In this document: in pieces, positions 51,463-61,852 of the stretch
Position numbering within the stretch: position 1 is the first letter of the stretch
How the letters are laid out: every line of letters starts with the position of its first letter
Program-made: the position numbers and the translations under genes
Source: Symbiodinium natans
Lineage: Eukaryota; Sar; Dinophyceae; Suessiales; Symbiodiniaceae
Assembly (NCBI GenBank): GCA_905221605.1
Contig: CAJNDS010000113.1
Coordinates: forward strand, 72,501-134,500
Length of the DNA: 62,000 bases
Reading direction: 5' to 3'
Notes under the pieces: model-generated
What the model was told of the DNA's origin: nothing
Databases searched by the model: none
The model's input: only the letters and a program-made list of their open reading frames with translations

Positions 51463-51860
51463 GGGACCCCTAGAAGAGTAGGGTTTAGGGTTTAGGGTTT
51501 GGGGTTTGGGGTTTAGGGTTTAGGGTTTAGGGTTTAGGGTTTAGGGTTCAGGGTTTAGGGTTTGGGGTTCGGAATTTGGGGTTTAGGGTTTAGGGTTGAG
51601 GGTTTAGGGTTGAGGGTTTAGGGTTTAGGGTTTAGGTTTGGGGTTTAGGGTTTAGGGTTTAGGGTTTAGAACGAGGGACCCCCAGAAGGGACCCTTTATC
51701 TTATTCTTGTATATAACCCCTACATATACCTTATAGAACCCCTATCTATATATGTATGCAGGCCTTATAGAGTCCCTTTATACCCAAGCAGCCCTCAAAA
51801 TAACCCCTAACTAACCCCCTAAGGTCCCTTATAAGGGCACCTCCTTGAGTGCCTTGGTTC
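51463..51860. repeat. TATATAACCCC family, copy 3, containing a telomere array
   Basis: GGAGGGACCCCTAGAAG, then a long TTTAGGG array (51478-51670), then GAGGGACCCCCAGAAGGGACCC. The family core follows (TATATAACCCCTACATATACC, TTATAGAGTCCC, CCTAAGGTCCC). It resembles the copy at 38763. Confidence 0.6.
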
Positions 51861-52319
51861 TTTTCTGGGGGGGTGGGGGGGGGGGGGGGGGGTAACTATG
51901 TGTGAGAGAGAGAGAGAGAGATATACATAAACAGATACACTCAAATAAAAGCAAAGGGTCCAGGTAGCGCAGACCGTGAAGCTTTGGCTACACCCTAAAC
52001 CCTAAACCCTAAACATAACGTGATGACCATTAGTAAAAGAATTTGTTTTGGGGGTTCAGGCCGAAAGTGTAGGTTTGGGGGGGTTTAATAACTATTGAGG
52101 GTTTAGGGTTTGGTGGAAGAGTGTAGTCATACTTCATCCTCCAAGTCAAAACCCGAAGCTTAAGCTCTAAACGCAAAAACCTGAAACTGGATTTTGAAAC
52201 CCTGGCCCGCGTAGACTAAGAAACCCTACAAAAACTCTCAGCATCAAATCAACCTGAAACTCACAAACCGGATCCCCGGGGCTACGGGACGGGTAGGGTT
52301 TAGGGTTTAGGGTTTAGGG

Positions 52320-52590
52320 TTTCGGGTTTAACGTAATCGGAGCGGCGCATGGCCACGGTGAAATTGGTGTTGGACACCCCGGAGAACGTCCCCACCTCCC
52401 CACTTTTGCAGGAGCAGCTGGGGTTCAGCCATTCTTCACCTGGCCCCTCATCAGGTCTGGCGCCCGCTGTACCTCCCAGAAGCTGCGGCAACTCGATTTT
52501 GAGGTTCTCGAGTCTCTCCAGCTGGTTGCTCAAGATGCATGTCCGCACCCTTTCGGATGAAGATCTTGGAGCGCGTGACCCGCAACTCAA
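52320..52590 (-). other. unrecognised coding-like fragment
   Basis: The minus strand reads RVRTCILSNQLERLENLKIE then LPQLLGGTAGARPDEGPGEE and FSGVSNTNFTVAMRRSDYVK with no stop. An opposite-strand frame is also open, but the minus reading looks more protein-like. No family recognised. It ends at a TTTAGGG block. Confidence 0.35.
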
Positions 52591-54065
52591 TTGGCACGTT
52601 CGCGAAAACCGACATGCAAAAACAACTATGGGACTTGCGGGGGAGGGGGGGGGTTCTCTACATCAGCTATACCACTGAGGTGCATGGATCTCTTCGGAAA
52701 ACACAAGCTCTCAAACCCTAAACCCTAAACCCTCCGGTCTTGGGTGTGTATACCGGCGGGTTCAGAGTACTCCTGTAACTGTATACACGCTTATCCCTTA
52801 AAGCCCCGTAGTATGATGATACACAGGTTACAAAGATGTTCTACGTGGGATGAGGGCTGAGGGTTTAGGGGGTGCCCATGAACCTCCATGAAACCCAAAA
52901 CCCCAAACCCTAAACCCTAAACCCTAAACCCTAAACACTAAACCCTAAACCCTAACCCTAAACCCTAAACCCTAAACCCCAAACCCTAAACCCTAACAGG
53001 CGGGATTAGAGGGGTTCTGGTGGGTTCTGAAGCTCCCAGCCGCGCGCCTCGCCAAAGCCAAGGAGTTGAGCCAAGTCCTCTTAAGGAAGGGTTTAGGGTT
53101 TAGGGTTTAGGGTTTAGGGTTTAGGGTTTAGGGTTTCGGGCTAGGGTTTAGGGTTTAGGGCTTAGGGTTGAGGGTTGTGGGTTCAGGGTTAGGCTTTAGG
53201 GTTGAGAGCTATCTAGGGTTGGGGGGAGGGGGGGGGGGGGCTGTTATGTTTTGAGGTTACCCTAAACCCTAAACCCTGCAGGTCTATGTCTGGGGCTTGG
53301 GCTTGATGTCGTGGGGTTTGGGGCTCAGGGTGTTGGGTGTTTGAGGTTGTCGAGTTTGAAGCTGAGGGTTTCGAGCTTGGGGTTTAGTATTTAGGGTTTC
53401 TGCTTTTCGGGTTTGGGGTTAAGGCGGTGACAAACTGAGCTCAAGAGGGGGACTTAAGCCGCAAGAACCAGAGTTCAACCCACACCCAAGACTCATAACC
53501 CTAAACCCTTAACCCTAAACCCTACCCCCTCCCCACCTGGGGCACTTTTTGAACTCGTTTGGTGTTAAAGGACGCAGACAATGACAAGTCTTATGCTTCA
53601 GATCGCTGAATAGGGGGGGGGGGGGGTTTGTTCAGTACAGTAATGTTGCATACGTGATCCGAAATTATCGGGTTAGGGGGGGGGGGGGGTGTTGGTTTCG
53701 TGTTCATTTGTTCTCAGCAAGATCCTAGAACCTCAAAATCTAAACCCCAAAATTCTCACCCCTCAACCACCCCAAACCCTGAAGGCCCTAAACTCCTAAA
53801 CTGCAAACCTGCTTCCTGAATTCCAAATCCTAGGCCCTTGCTACTCTAGCCCCTTAACTCGAAACCCTCAACCCTAACCTCCAAACCCAAACTCTTGCAA
53901 CCCTAAACTCAAGCCTAAACCGTCAATCCCTCAATCCGAATCCCTAATCTCAAAATCCTAAACCCTTGCAACCCCAGACCCTAAACCCCTACCCTCAACC
54001 CTAAAGCCTTTTAACCCTCAGCCCTTGCAACCCTAAACCCTAAACCCTAATCTGAAAACCCCAAA

Positions 54066-54140
54066 CACCCTTGCAACCCTGCAACCCTTGCAACCCTTGC
54101 AACCCTTGCAACCCTTGCAACCCTTGCAACCCTTGCAACC
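54066..54140. repeat. CCCTTGCAA variant array
   Basis: About eight consecutive nine-base units CCCTTGCAA inside a degenerate CCCTAAA stretch (53750-54430). Confidence 0.9.
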
Positions 54141-54435
54141 CTAAACCCCTTGAACCCTAGCGTCCGAAGCCTAAACCTTTGCAACCCTAAACCCTACATC
54201 CCTAAACTAAACCTAACTTCGAGACCCTGAACCCTTGCAACCACCCTAAACCCTAAACCCTTGCAATCCTAAACCCTAAACCTTGAACCCTAAACCTTGA
54301 ACCCTAAACCCTAAACCCTAAACCCTAAACCCTAAACCCTAAACCCTAAACCCTAAACCCTAAACCCTAAGCCCTAAACCCTGAACCCTGAACCCTGCAC
54401 CCTGCCTAAACCCTAAGCCCTAAGCCCTAAACGTC

Positions 54436-54510
54436 TCCTTGGTGGGCTGCGGCAGCAGTGAGGGCTGCAGCCCCGAGACCTCATCCCAGGCCGCTCTGCT
54501 TGAGAGGTTG
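54436..54510 (-). other. coding-like island
   Basis: The minus strand reads AAWDEVSGLQPSLLPQPTK and is followed by GAGACG, a possible GA donor. CCCTAAA on the low side, G-rich array on the high side, as for other exon islands. Confidence 0.3.
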
Positions 54511-54550
54511 ATTCGGGTTGAGGATTTAGGGTTTTGGGCTTAGGGCTTGC

Positions 54551-54922
54551 TTAGGGTTTAGGGTTTAGGGCTTTGGGCTTAGGGCTTGCTTAGGGTTTAG
54601 GGTTTAGGGTTTAGGGTTTAGGGTTTAGGGTTTAGGGTTTAGGGTTTAGGGTTTAGGGTTTAGGGTTTAGGGTTTAGGGTTTAGGGTTTAGGGTTTAGGG
54701 TTTAGGGTTTAGGGTTTAGGGTTTAGGGTTTAGGGTTTAGGGTTTAGGGTTTAGGGTTTAGGGTTTAGGGTTTAGGGTTTAGGGTTTAGGGTTTAGGGTT
54801 TAGGGTTTAGGGTTTAGGGTTTAGGGTTTAGGGTTTCGGGTTTAGGGTTTAGGGTCTAGGGTCTAGGGTCTAGGGTTTAGGGCTTAGGGTTTAAGGTTTA
54901 AGGTTAGGGTTTAGGGTTCAGG
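54551..54922. repeat. longest TTTAGGG array, about 370 bp
   Basis: About 35 perfect heptamers at 54590-54835, followed by variants (TCTAGGG, TTTCGGG). Confidence 0.95.
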
Positions 54923-55258
54923 AGGTTGTTGTTGCCCGTAACAGCCGTCAACCTGCTCGTACCCCTCGTCTCCCCGAAGTCTGGAAAAGCCCCAAAGCCG
55001 CCTTCATACTCCCACAAAACCACGAACTTGCTTCTCCAACAACCAAGGGAACAAGACAATTTGAACTTTAGTACTTCTACTACATCAAGAAGCTTAAAGC
55101 TTAAAGTTTCAACTCTTGGCTAGGTAAGCTAAAGGGTTTTTAGGCTGTAGGCTACATGGCAGGTTGCCTACATGATGGCTCCAGGTGGGTTCCGAGTGTC
55201 ATTCTGCCACTCTGAGGGTGTAGGGTTTAGGGTTTAGGGTGTAGAGCTCAGGGTTTAG

Positions 55259-55362
55259 AGATCTTCCAAAACCACTGAAGTAAGGAATAGACCCTAAATT
55301 ATACTAGGAGTCCTCACTATGAATTCAGGTATATTCCATAAGTAAGGTGTTTTGGAAGATCT
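55259..55362. mobile_element. AGATCTTCC foldback family, copy 3
   Basis: Ends AGATCTTCCAAAAC and GTTTTGGAAGATCT are perfectly inverted. The interior resembles copies 1 and 2. Confidence 0.8.
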
Positions 55363-55903
55363 GGGTTTAGAGTTTGGGGTTTCAAAATAAAGGCCTCCTA
55401 GAAGCGTGGTCATGTTGCTGTGAGACCCTCCCTGGCTGCCGCAAGATATACCCCAAAGGAGGATTCCTAAACCCCTAAACCCTGTGCCCTAAACCCTAAA
55501 CCCTAAACCCTAAACCCTAACCCCTAAACCCTACACCCTAAAATAAAAAACGCTTACGATCGGAACCCGAAGAGGGCACCACAACCTCCTGGTTCCAATG
55601 AGAGACTTTGTGGGGTCTAGGGTTTAGGGTTTAGGGTTTAGGGTTTAGGGTTTAGGGTTTAGGGTCTAGGGTTTAGGGTTTAGGGTGAGAGGCGTGAGAG
55701 GCTTGAGGGCCGCAGTTTAAGAAAACCCAAGACATAAACAGGCTGCGCTTGCTTTCGTGGCGTGTTCTGAGGGCGAGCCGGGGTTCGGGGCCCTAAGGGT
55801 CCAGTTTAGGGTTTAGGGTTTAGGGTTTAGGGTTTAGGGGGGTTTCGGGTTTAGGGTTTAGGGTTTGGGGTTTAGGGTGCAGGGTTTAGGGTTAACGGCG
55901 TAG

Positions 55904-56007
55904 CCCTAAGGGTCCATGTACCTAAATATTGAATACTTGGGCTTTAAAGTACAACCTACATAGAGACTTTGGGCCTATATAATCGTGAGGTACCTGGACC
56001 CTTAGGG
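55904..56007. mobile_element. foldback element, 104 bp
   Basis: Arms CCCTAAGGGTCCATGTACCT (55904-55923) and its inverse (55988-56007) with one mismatch. Resembles the element at 48779-48866 in CATGTACCT and ACTTGGGC. Confidence 0.75.
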
Positions 56008-56020
56008 TAGGGTTTGGGGC

Positions 56021-56395
56021 TCAGGGTTTAGGGTCAAGGGTAGAGTGAGTTTCGGATTTGGCCTTTGTCAAGCCCATCTTGATTTGCAGACCCTGGCCCC
56101 GAGCTGAGCAGCGAGCCTGGCTTGACAGTGGAGCAAAATCGAAGCCCGAGCGTGTCCACTTTGCAGAAAATCCGCTCCAAAGTTGAAAAAGTCGGAGGAC
56201 CCCGGCCATGTCGCGAGAGAGCGCATCCACCAGGCTGGTGGAGACTTCACCTCTGGCCATCGGGAGAGCAGCTCGAGACATGCATTCCTGAGCTAGTAGC
56301 CGCACTAACACATGAGCAGGCTGCTGCTCCATTTCGCGCAGGAACTCTGACAGGCTTGTCCTGCCCACAGTAGCGTTGGCAGCTGTCAAGATCAT
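56021..56395 (-). other. unrecognised coding-like fragment, about 115 codons
   Basis: The minus strand reads SLSEFLREMEQQPAHVLVRL, then LAQECMSRAALPMARGEVST and DMAGVLRLFQLWSGF. It is alpha-helical in character, with protein-like composition; I do not recognise it. An ATG near 56395 is a possible but unproven start. The downstream part from about 56100 degrades into repeat. Confidence 0.4.
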
Positions 56396-56640
56396 GCTGC
56401 TTGCTCTCAGAGAACCACCCTCACGGTTCGGAGGTGATCCCCATGTCGCGGGCCAGTTGATTTTGGGAGTAAGCTAAGCCGTAGTTCACTGCTCTGACCC
56501 TTCTCCAATCACCCAGAAAAAACTAAACTTCATTGTTCCGACTAAAAAGGCAACCCGAAAAAATATATTTCAACTCCTGGCTAAGGAAGTACCCCAGATC
56601 CTCCACCCTTACACCCAAAGCCCACCGTTTAAGGGTAAGC

Positions 56641-56750
56641 CTTGGGATGTTCCCCCTGATACTAACAGTCCTTCATAGGGATTATACTAGGGGGTACTGT
56701 AATCTGTAATAAGGGCTGTAAGTCTGCTAGTAGAAGGGGAACATCCCAAG
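56641..56750. mobile_element. complete foldback element with 6-bp target duplication
   Basis: Arms CTTGGGATGTTCCCCCT (56641-56657) and the inverse ending at 56750. GTAAGC occurs immediately on both sides (56635-56640 and 56751-56756). This is the best-delimited non-autonomous element in the window. Confidence 0.8.
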
Positions 56751-57867
56751 GTAAGCCACCCTAAACCCTAAACCCTAAACCCTAAACCCTAAACCCCAAA
56801 CCCCAAACCCTAAACCCTAAACCTTAAACCCTAACCCCTTTGGCTGGCTACAGTATGGACTCCTGGGGCGCCTGGCGGCGTTCACTGCTCCAAAGATCAT
56901 CGAAATGAAAACCCACTCGAAGGGCCTTGGCAACACATCCTAAACCCAAAGCCCTAAGCCCTAAGCCCTAAACCCTAAACCCTAAACCCTAAACCCTAAA
57001 CCCTAAACCCTAACCCGAAACCCTGATAACCCGAAACCCTCAACCCGAAACCCTAAAAACCAAAAACCCTAAAGCCCCATATGAACCCTAACAGGCCTAG
57101 GCTTGATTGACAGGTTTCAGGGGGTCGGAGGGCTGACTTCCGGGTTTAATGATCAGATCCCTAACCTGGCTTTGGGGGCTTAGGGTTCAGCAGGCTTGCA
57201 AGGGAACCTTCAGCCGACAACAAAGGAACATGGGAGATATTGGGTTAGTGTCGCAGTTTGGGGTGTAGGGTTAGATCCCAGCATGTGAACTGTAGGGTTT
57301 AGAAGGGGCGTAGCTAGGAGAAATCAGGACGGGTGCTGGCGAGAAGCTTCAGTACCAAACCCTAAAACCCTAAGCCCGTCTGAGTTCAGTCAAGCCCCGC
57401 CAGACCCGGCCTAAGGCTCTTCACAAGATCCCAGCATATAAATTAGTCGTCGAGGTTTTGGGTTTGGGGTTCGAGGTTCAGGGTTTGGGGTTTAGGGTGA
57501 GGTATGCGCAAAGAGACCACTACCCCGAGTTAAGGGATATGACTTAAACGACCCTAAGCCGTAAACCCTAAACCCTAAACCCAAAACCCAAAACCCTGAA
57601 CCCTAAACCCTAAACCCGAAACCCTGAACCCTAAACCCTAAGTAAACAAGTCAACAGAAGGGAATAGCGGTCCACCGGGGCATCCTGGGAGCCATTAGAC
57701 TGATAAAAGGGGTCCTGAGACCCCCAAAAAACATGGTCATTTAGGCACTTGAGATGGTTCGGGGTGTGAAAGGTTTAGGGTTTAGGGTTATAGGGAGGGT
57801 TTAGGGTTTAGGGTTTAGGGTTTAGGGTTTAGGGTTTAGGGTTTAGGGTTTAGGGTTTAGGGTTTAG

Positions 57868-57877
57868 GGTTTGGGGT

Positions 57878-57923
<46 letters not shown>

Positions 57924-57930
57924 GGTTTAG
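57868..57930. repeat. GGGTTGA variant array
   Basis: About eight consecutive GGGTTGA heptamers following a TTTAGGG array (57776-57868). Confidence 0.9.
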
Positions 57931-57979
57931 GCCAGGAACCCTAAACCCTAGAACCGCTACCCCGTTACATCCCCGCAAA

Positions 57980-58125
57980 CCCCTACAAAACTGGGCGTCC
58001 TGAAAGGCCCCCCCAAAGGCTTGAGCCCCGCACACATGCTCCGACCACTCCCCGCCGTTCAAGCGAACGAGGTCACCCAGGATGATGTCTACGAGGTACA
58101 CGAAGCCTTGGCTCAATTTGGGAGA
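57980..58125 (+). other. unrecognised coding-like fragment
   Basis: The plus strand reads LGVLKGPPKGLSPAHMLRPL then PAVQANEVTQDDVYEVHEAL and AQFGRG. Its last part is duplicated at 58197-58220 across a telomere-like block. Confidence 0.35.
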
Positions 58126-58650
58126 GGGCCCCCTAAAACCCTAAACCCTAAACCTGAACCCTAAACCCTAAACCCTAAACCCTAAACCCTAAGCCCCGAG
58201 GTACATGAAGCCTTGGCTCAGAGTTTTTGGGGTTTGGGTACTCGGGCCCCCTAAACCCTAAACCCTAAACCCTGGACCCTAAACCCTTTTTAGTTCAGGG
58301 AGGGGTCTTGGACTCTGCGGGGAATAGGCGGAGTTTCGGGCGTAAGGACTTGAGGGCTTGGGCGCTTGTATGAGCTCAAAGCCTGAGGATCTAAACCCTA
58401 AACCCTAAACCCTAAACCCTAGACCCTAGACCCTAAACCCTAAACCCTACACCCTACACCCTAAACCCTAAACCCTAAACCCTATCTATAGGCTTTCCGG
58501 GCCGTCAGCTTCGGCAGTTCGATCCACTGGCTTGTTCTCGGGAATGCGAAGGGGGGGGGGGGGCTACGTACTTCCGAAATCATGGGTTTAGGGTTTAGGG
58601 CTTAGGGCTTAGGGCTTAGGGTTTAGGGTTTAGGGCTTAGGGTGTAGGGT

Positions 58651-58935
58651 TCAGGGTGTTAGGGTGCCCAAGACCGTTAAGCGAAAGATCTGAGATCGAG
58701 TTGCCCACAGCTCACGCGACAAGCGTGATCCCCACGCCTGGCGTGCATTCTTGGCAAACGGGGCCCAGTCCAAATGAATCTGGGTTGGTTCGGGGAGGTT
58801 CTGTCGTCGCATCTCATCTCGAAGTGCTTCGAAGCCCAGCTTGTAGACATCGCCACGTTCCGACGGAGCGCACAACACTGCAGCAGGCCACGCGTTCCTC
58901 TTCCACGTCTTTTGAATCTCCGATCAGCGAAGAAG
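58651..58935 (-). other. coding-like fragment, possibly from a transposase
   Basis: The minus strand reads EIQKTWKRNAWPAAVLCAPS, then ERGDVYKLGFEALRDEMRRQ and PTQIHLDWAPFAKNARQAWG. The setting of SE-like residues, a helix, then IHLDWxxxxKxA is reminiscent of MULE-type transposase cores, but the match is by eye only. One clean exon of about 90 codons, no partner exons found. Confidence 0.35.
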
Positions 58936-60064
58936 CCTTAACTTTCGTGTGAACTCCTAGATTTTTGGGGTCTACTCCCCTTCATGTAGGAACGGACTCC
59001 CTAACACTCGAATGCCTGCATTTTACCCGAATACCCTAGTAGCCCATGATGATCTGAGTTCTATTGCTTACTTTAAGGGTGGAGGGTCTGGGCTTCAGAG
59101 TTTTCGAGCTTGATTTTGGGGGTGGGATTTTGGGAACTCGGGGGCGGAGGGGAGTTTGAGAGTTTTCGGGGTTTTGGACTTTAGGGCAGTTTAGGGACGC
59201 ATGGATCCGTAGAAGAATTTAGGGCGAGTCGCAGGGAATTCGAAGCGGGTTCGGGACAAGGATTAAGGGTTTAGGGAGGGCTTGATGGCGGGCTGGATCA
59301 TGCCAACAAAACCATGGCATGGGGTCTGTCACAAGATCACCCTCAACCCTAAACCTCAACCCTAAACCCTAAACCCTGAACCCTGGTGGGTACCCTAAAG
59401 ATTGTAGGTATTAAGGTTCCGTATTGTCATGGGGGTCTCCACATTCGGGTCATGTAGGGAGCTTCATGCATATGTAAGCCCAGTTCTAAATAACTCCAGG
59501 TTTCTTAAAGCACCCCTTCGGCCACTAGTCAGCGCTGTGATGGCAGGCAACCAATAAGAGTGTGGACGGCGCCGGAAATTGCGTGGACCTGGGCTCAAAA
59601 ACAAAAGTTTCAGAATAACAACTTGAAAGGCGAAAGGTCTGAGGAAGACGAAGAGCTTGGGGCTGTGAGATGAAAAAGGGTTCAAGTGCTTGAGATTGAG
59701 GTTGCGTCCGAGGTCTGGGGCTTAAGGGTTTTTAGGGTTCGAGGTTTAGGGTTTAAGGGTTTAGAGTCTGCAGGATTTGAGGTATAGGGAATCAGGGTTT
59801 AGGGCCTGCAGGGCTTGAGCTTTGTGAAAAACAAGGTTGGGGTTTCAGGTGTCGGGGTCCAAGGGTCTGGTGGTATCTCTCCCAATGTGCCTGCCGTGGG
59901 AGGCTTGCAAGGAGAAAAGCGAGGACATCCCCACCAGCAACGAGCAGCCTTTGCCCTACACCCTAAACCCTAAACCCTAAACCCTAAACCCTAAACCCTA
60001 AACCCCAAACCCTAAACCCTGAACCCTAAACCCTTTTGGGGCCTTCGGGTCCAAGGCCCCGACA

Positions 60065-60225
60065 GGCCGGCTTAGGGCTTAGGGCTTAGGGCTTAGGGTT
60101 TAGGGTTTAGGGCTTAGGGCTTAGGGCTTAGGGCTTAGGGCTTAGGGCTTAGGGTTTAGGGCTTAGGGCTTAGGGCTTTGGGCTTAGGGCTTAGGGTTTA
60201 GGGTTTAGGGCTAGGGTTTAGGGTG
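60065..60225. repeat. GGGCTTA variant array
   Basis: About fifteen GGGCTTA heptamers mixed with some TTTAGGG; a homogenised variant block. Confidence 0.9.
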
Positions 60226-60615
60226 AAAACATGTCCAAATACTGTCCAAAGGCCTGAAGCTCACGAGGTCAACCCTACACCCCAACCAGTTGTTGAGAGT
60301 TTTAGGCTTTGGGGTTTAGAACTCCTAAGCCCTAAGCCCTAAACCCGAAGATTACGGTCCCTGGTTGCGAACCACATGTAAAGGGCTGTATAAAGCCCCA
60401 GAAATTGCCCAAAAGGACCATAAAGCCCCAGAAAATGCCCAAAAGGACCAAGACTGCAAGAGTTTAGGATTTCTAGGGTTCAAGGGTTCAGAAAATTCGG
60501 AAGTTGCACACGTATCGAGGACGACAACAAGGGACCCTAACATAGTCGCCCAAAGAGTAGGATTCTCCAGTACAGTACCCGTAGCTGCGGAAACAGCCCC
60601 TTTTCCAAATAGGTA

Positions 60616-60695
60616 ACCCTAAACCCTAAACCCTAAACCCCAAACCCCAAACCCCAAACCCCAAACCCCAAACCCCAAACCCTAAACCCTAAACT
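60616..60695. repeat. CCCCAAA variant array
   Basis: Six or more CCCCAAA heptamers between CCCTAAA units. Confidence 0.9.
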
Positions 60696-61726
60696 ACATC
60701 CCTGTCACACATCGACGCTGCTGAGTTGTGCACGTGCCAGGAATCAGCGCGCGTCCACATCCGCCGGACACTTGGAGGAGAGAGCCGGTTTAGGGTTTAG
60801 GGTTTAGGGTTGTGGGTTTGGGGTTTAGGGTTTAGGGTTAAAAACCCCAAACCCTACTTCTTTCTAGGTTCGTATTCTATACCCCGAAGCCTACTTCTTT
60901 AGAGATTCGAATTCTGCAAGCCCTCAGGGAATTCTTTGGCAACCTCTACCACCAGGTGGATTTTGGGTTCTTGAGGTAGGGTTGGGGGTCTACACTCGTA
61001 ATTCGTAAACCCTAAGCCCTAAAGACCACAAACCCTTACTAGGGATCCTGGCTGGTGATGGAGGTTCGAAAGGTCCACGGAGATGAACAAGTATGCATGA
61101 ACCACCCAGTTCTTAAACACTCAACCCTAAGACCTAAGGTTTAGGGTTTAGGGTTTAGGGTTTAGGGTCTAGGGTTCAGGGTTCAGGGTTTACCCCAAGA
61201 GAGAACCCTAAACCCCAAACCCTAAAAGCCCTGGACAGCACCAGGACCCTCTAGGGTTTGGGGTTTAGGCTTAAGCGCTTAGGCTTATGTAGGCTTTTGA
61301 AGTATGGAGCTTAAACCGCTACTAGCTTTGCCTTGCAAAGAACCTACTAATTCTGCGAACCCCATCATGTCCCTAAACCCTAAACCCTAAACCCACCTAG
61401 GCCCACTATAATGCCCGGGACCCCGGCGCGGTCTGCGACCAGCTTTGTGCCACTGCGGTGCCATCAGCACTCACTGCAACTTCCTCTCTTCTTAGGGTTT
61501 CGGGGGTTTAGGGATTAGGCTTTAGGTCTGGGGTTCAGGGCTTTAGGCCCGAGGTGCACACGACCTGAATACCCTAAATGTGTGTCTTTAGAGCTGACAG
61601 AAAGACCCGTAATTAGGAGTCCTGTAGGTCTGCCGTGTCTTTGCAATGCTCCTGCGAACACCGCCTCCACGAAGCACGGGGACGATCGTCACCGTGTTCA
61701 CTCGAGCGCCAGGCCAAAGGTACTTG

Positions 61727-61852
61727 GATCGTCCCGGCGGATGCGCCGCTGCTCCTCCATGAAGTCCCTCGCAACTGTTCCCGGCGGATGCGCCGCTGCT
61801 CCTCCATGAAGTCCCTCGCAAACTGCTGGTCCACATTTATGCCGTAGGTGCT
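61727..61852 (-). pseudogene. coding-like fragment broken by a 47-bp tandem duplication
   Basis: After GATCCAG the minus strand reads STYGINVDQQFARDFMEEQR then RIRREQ (61775-61852, 78 nt). The 47 bases beginning TTGCGAGGGACTTC are then repeated, which shifts the frame. The helical, charged segment could be a coiled coil. It is followed on the high side by CCCTAAA repeats, against the usual orientation. Confidence 0.35.
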
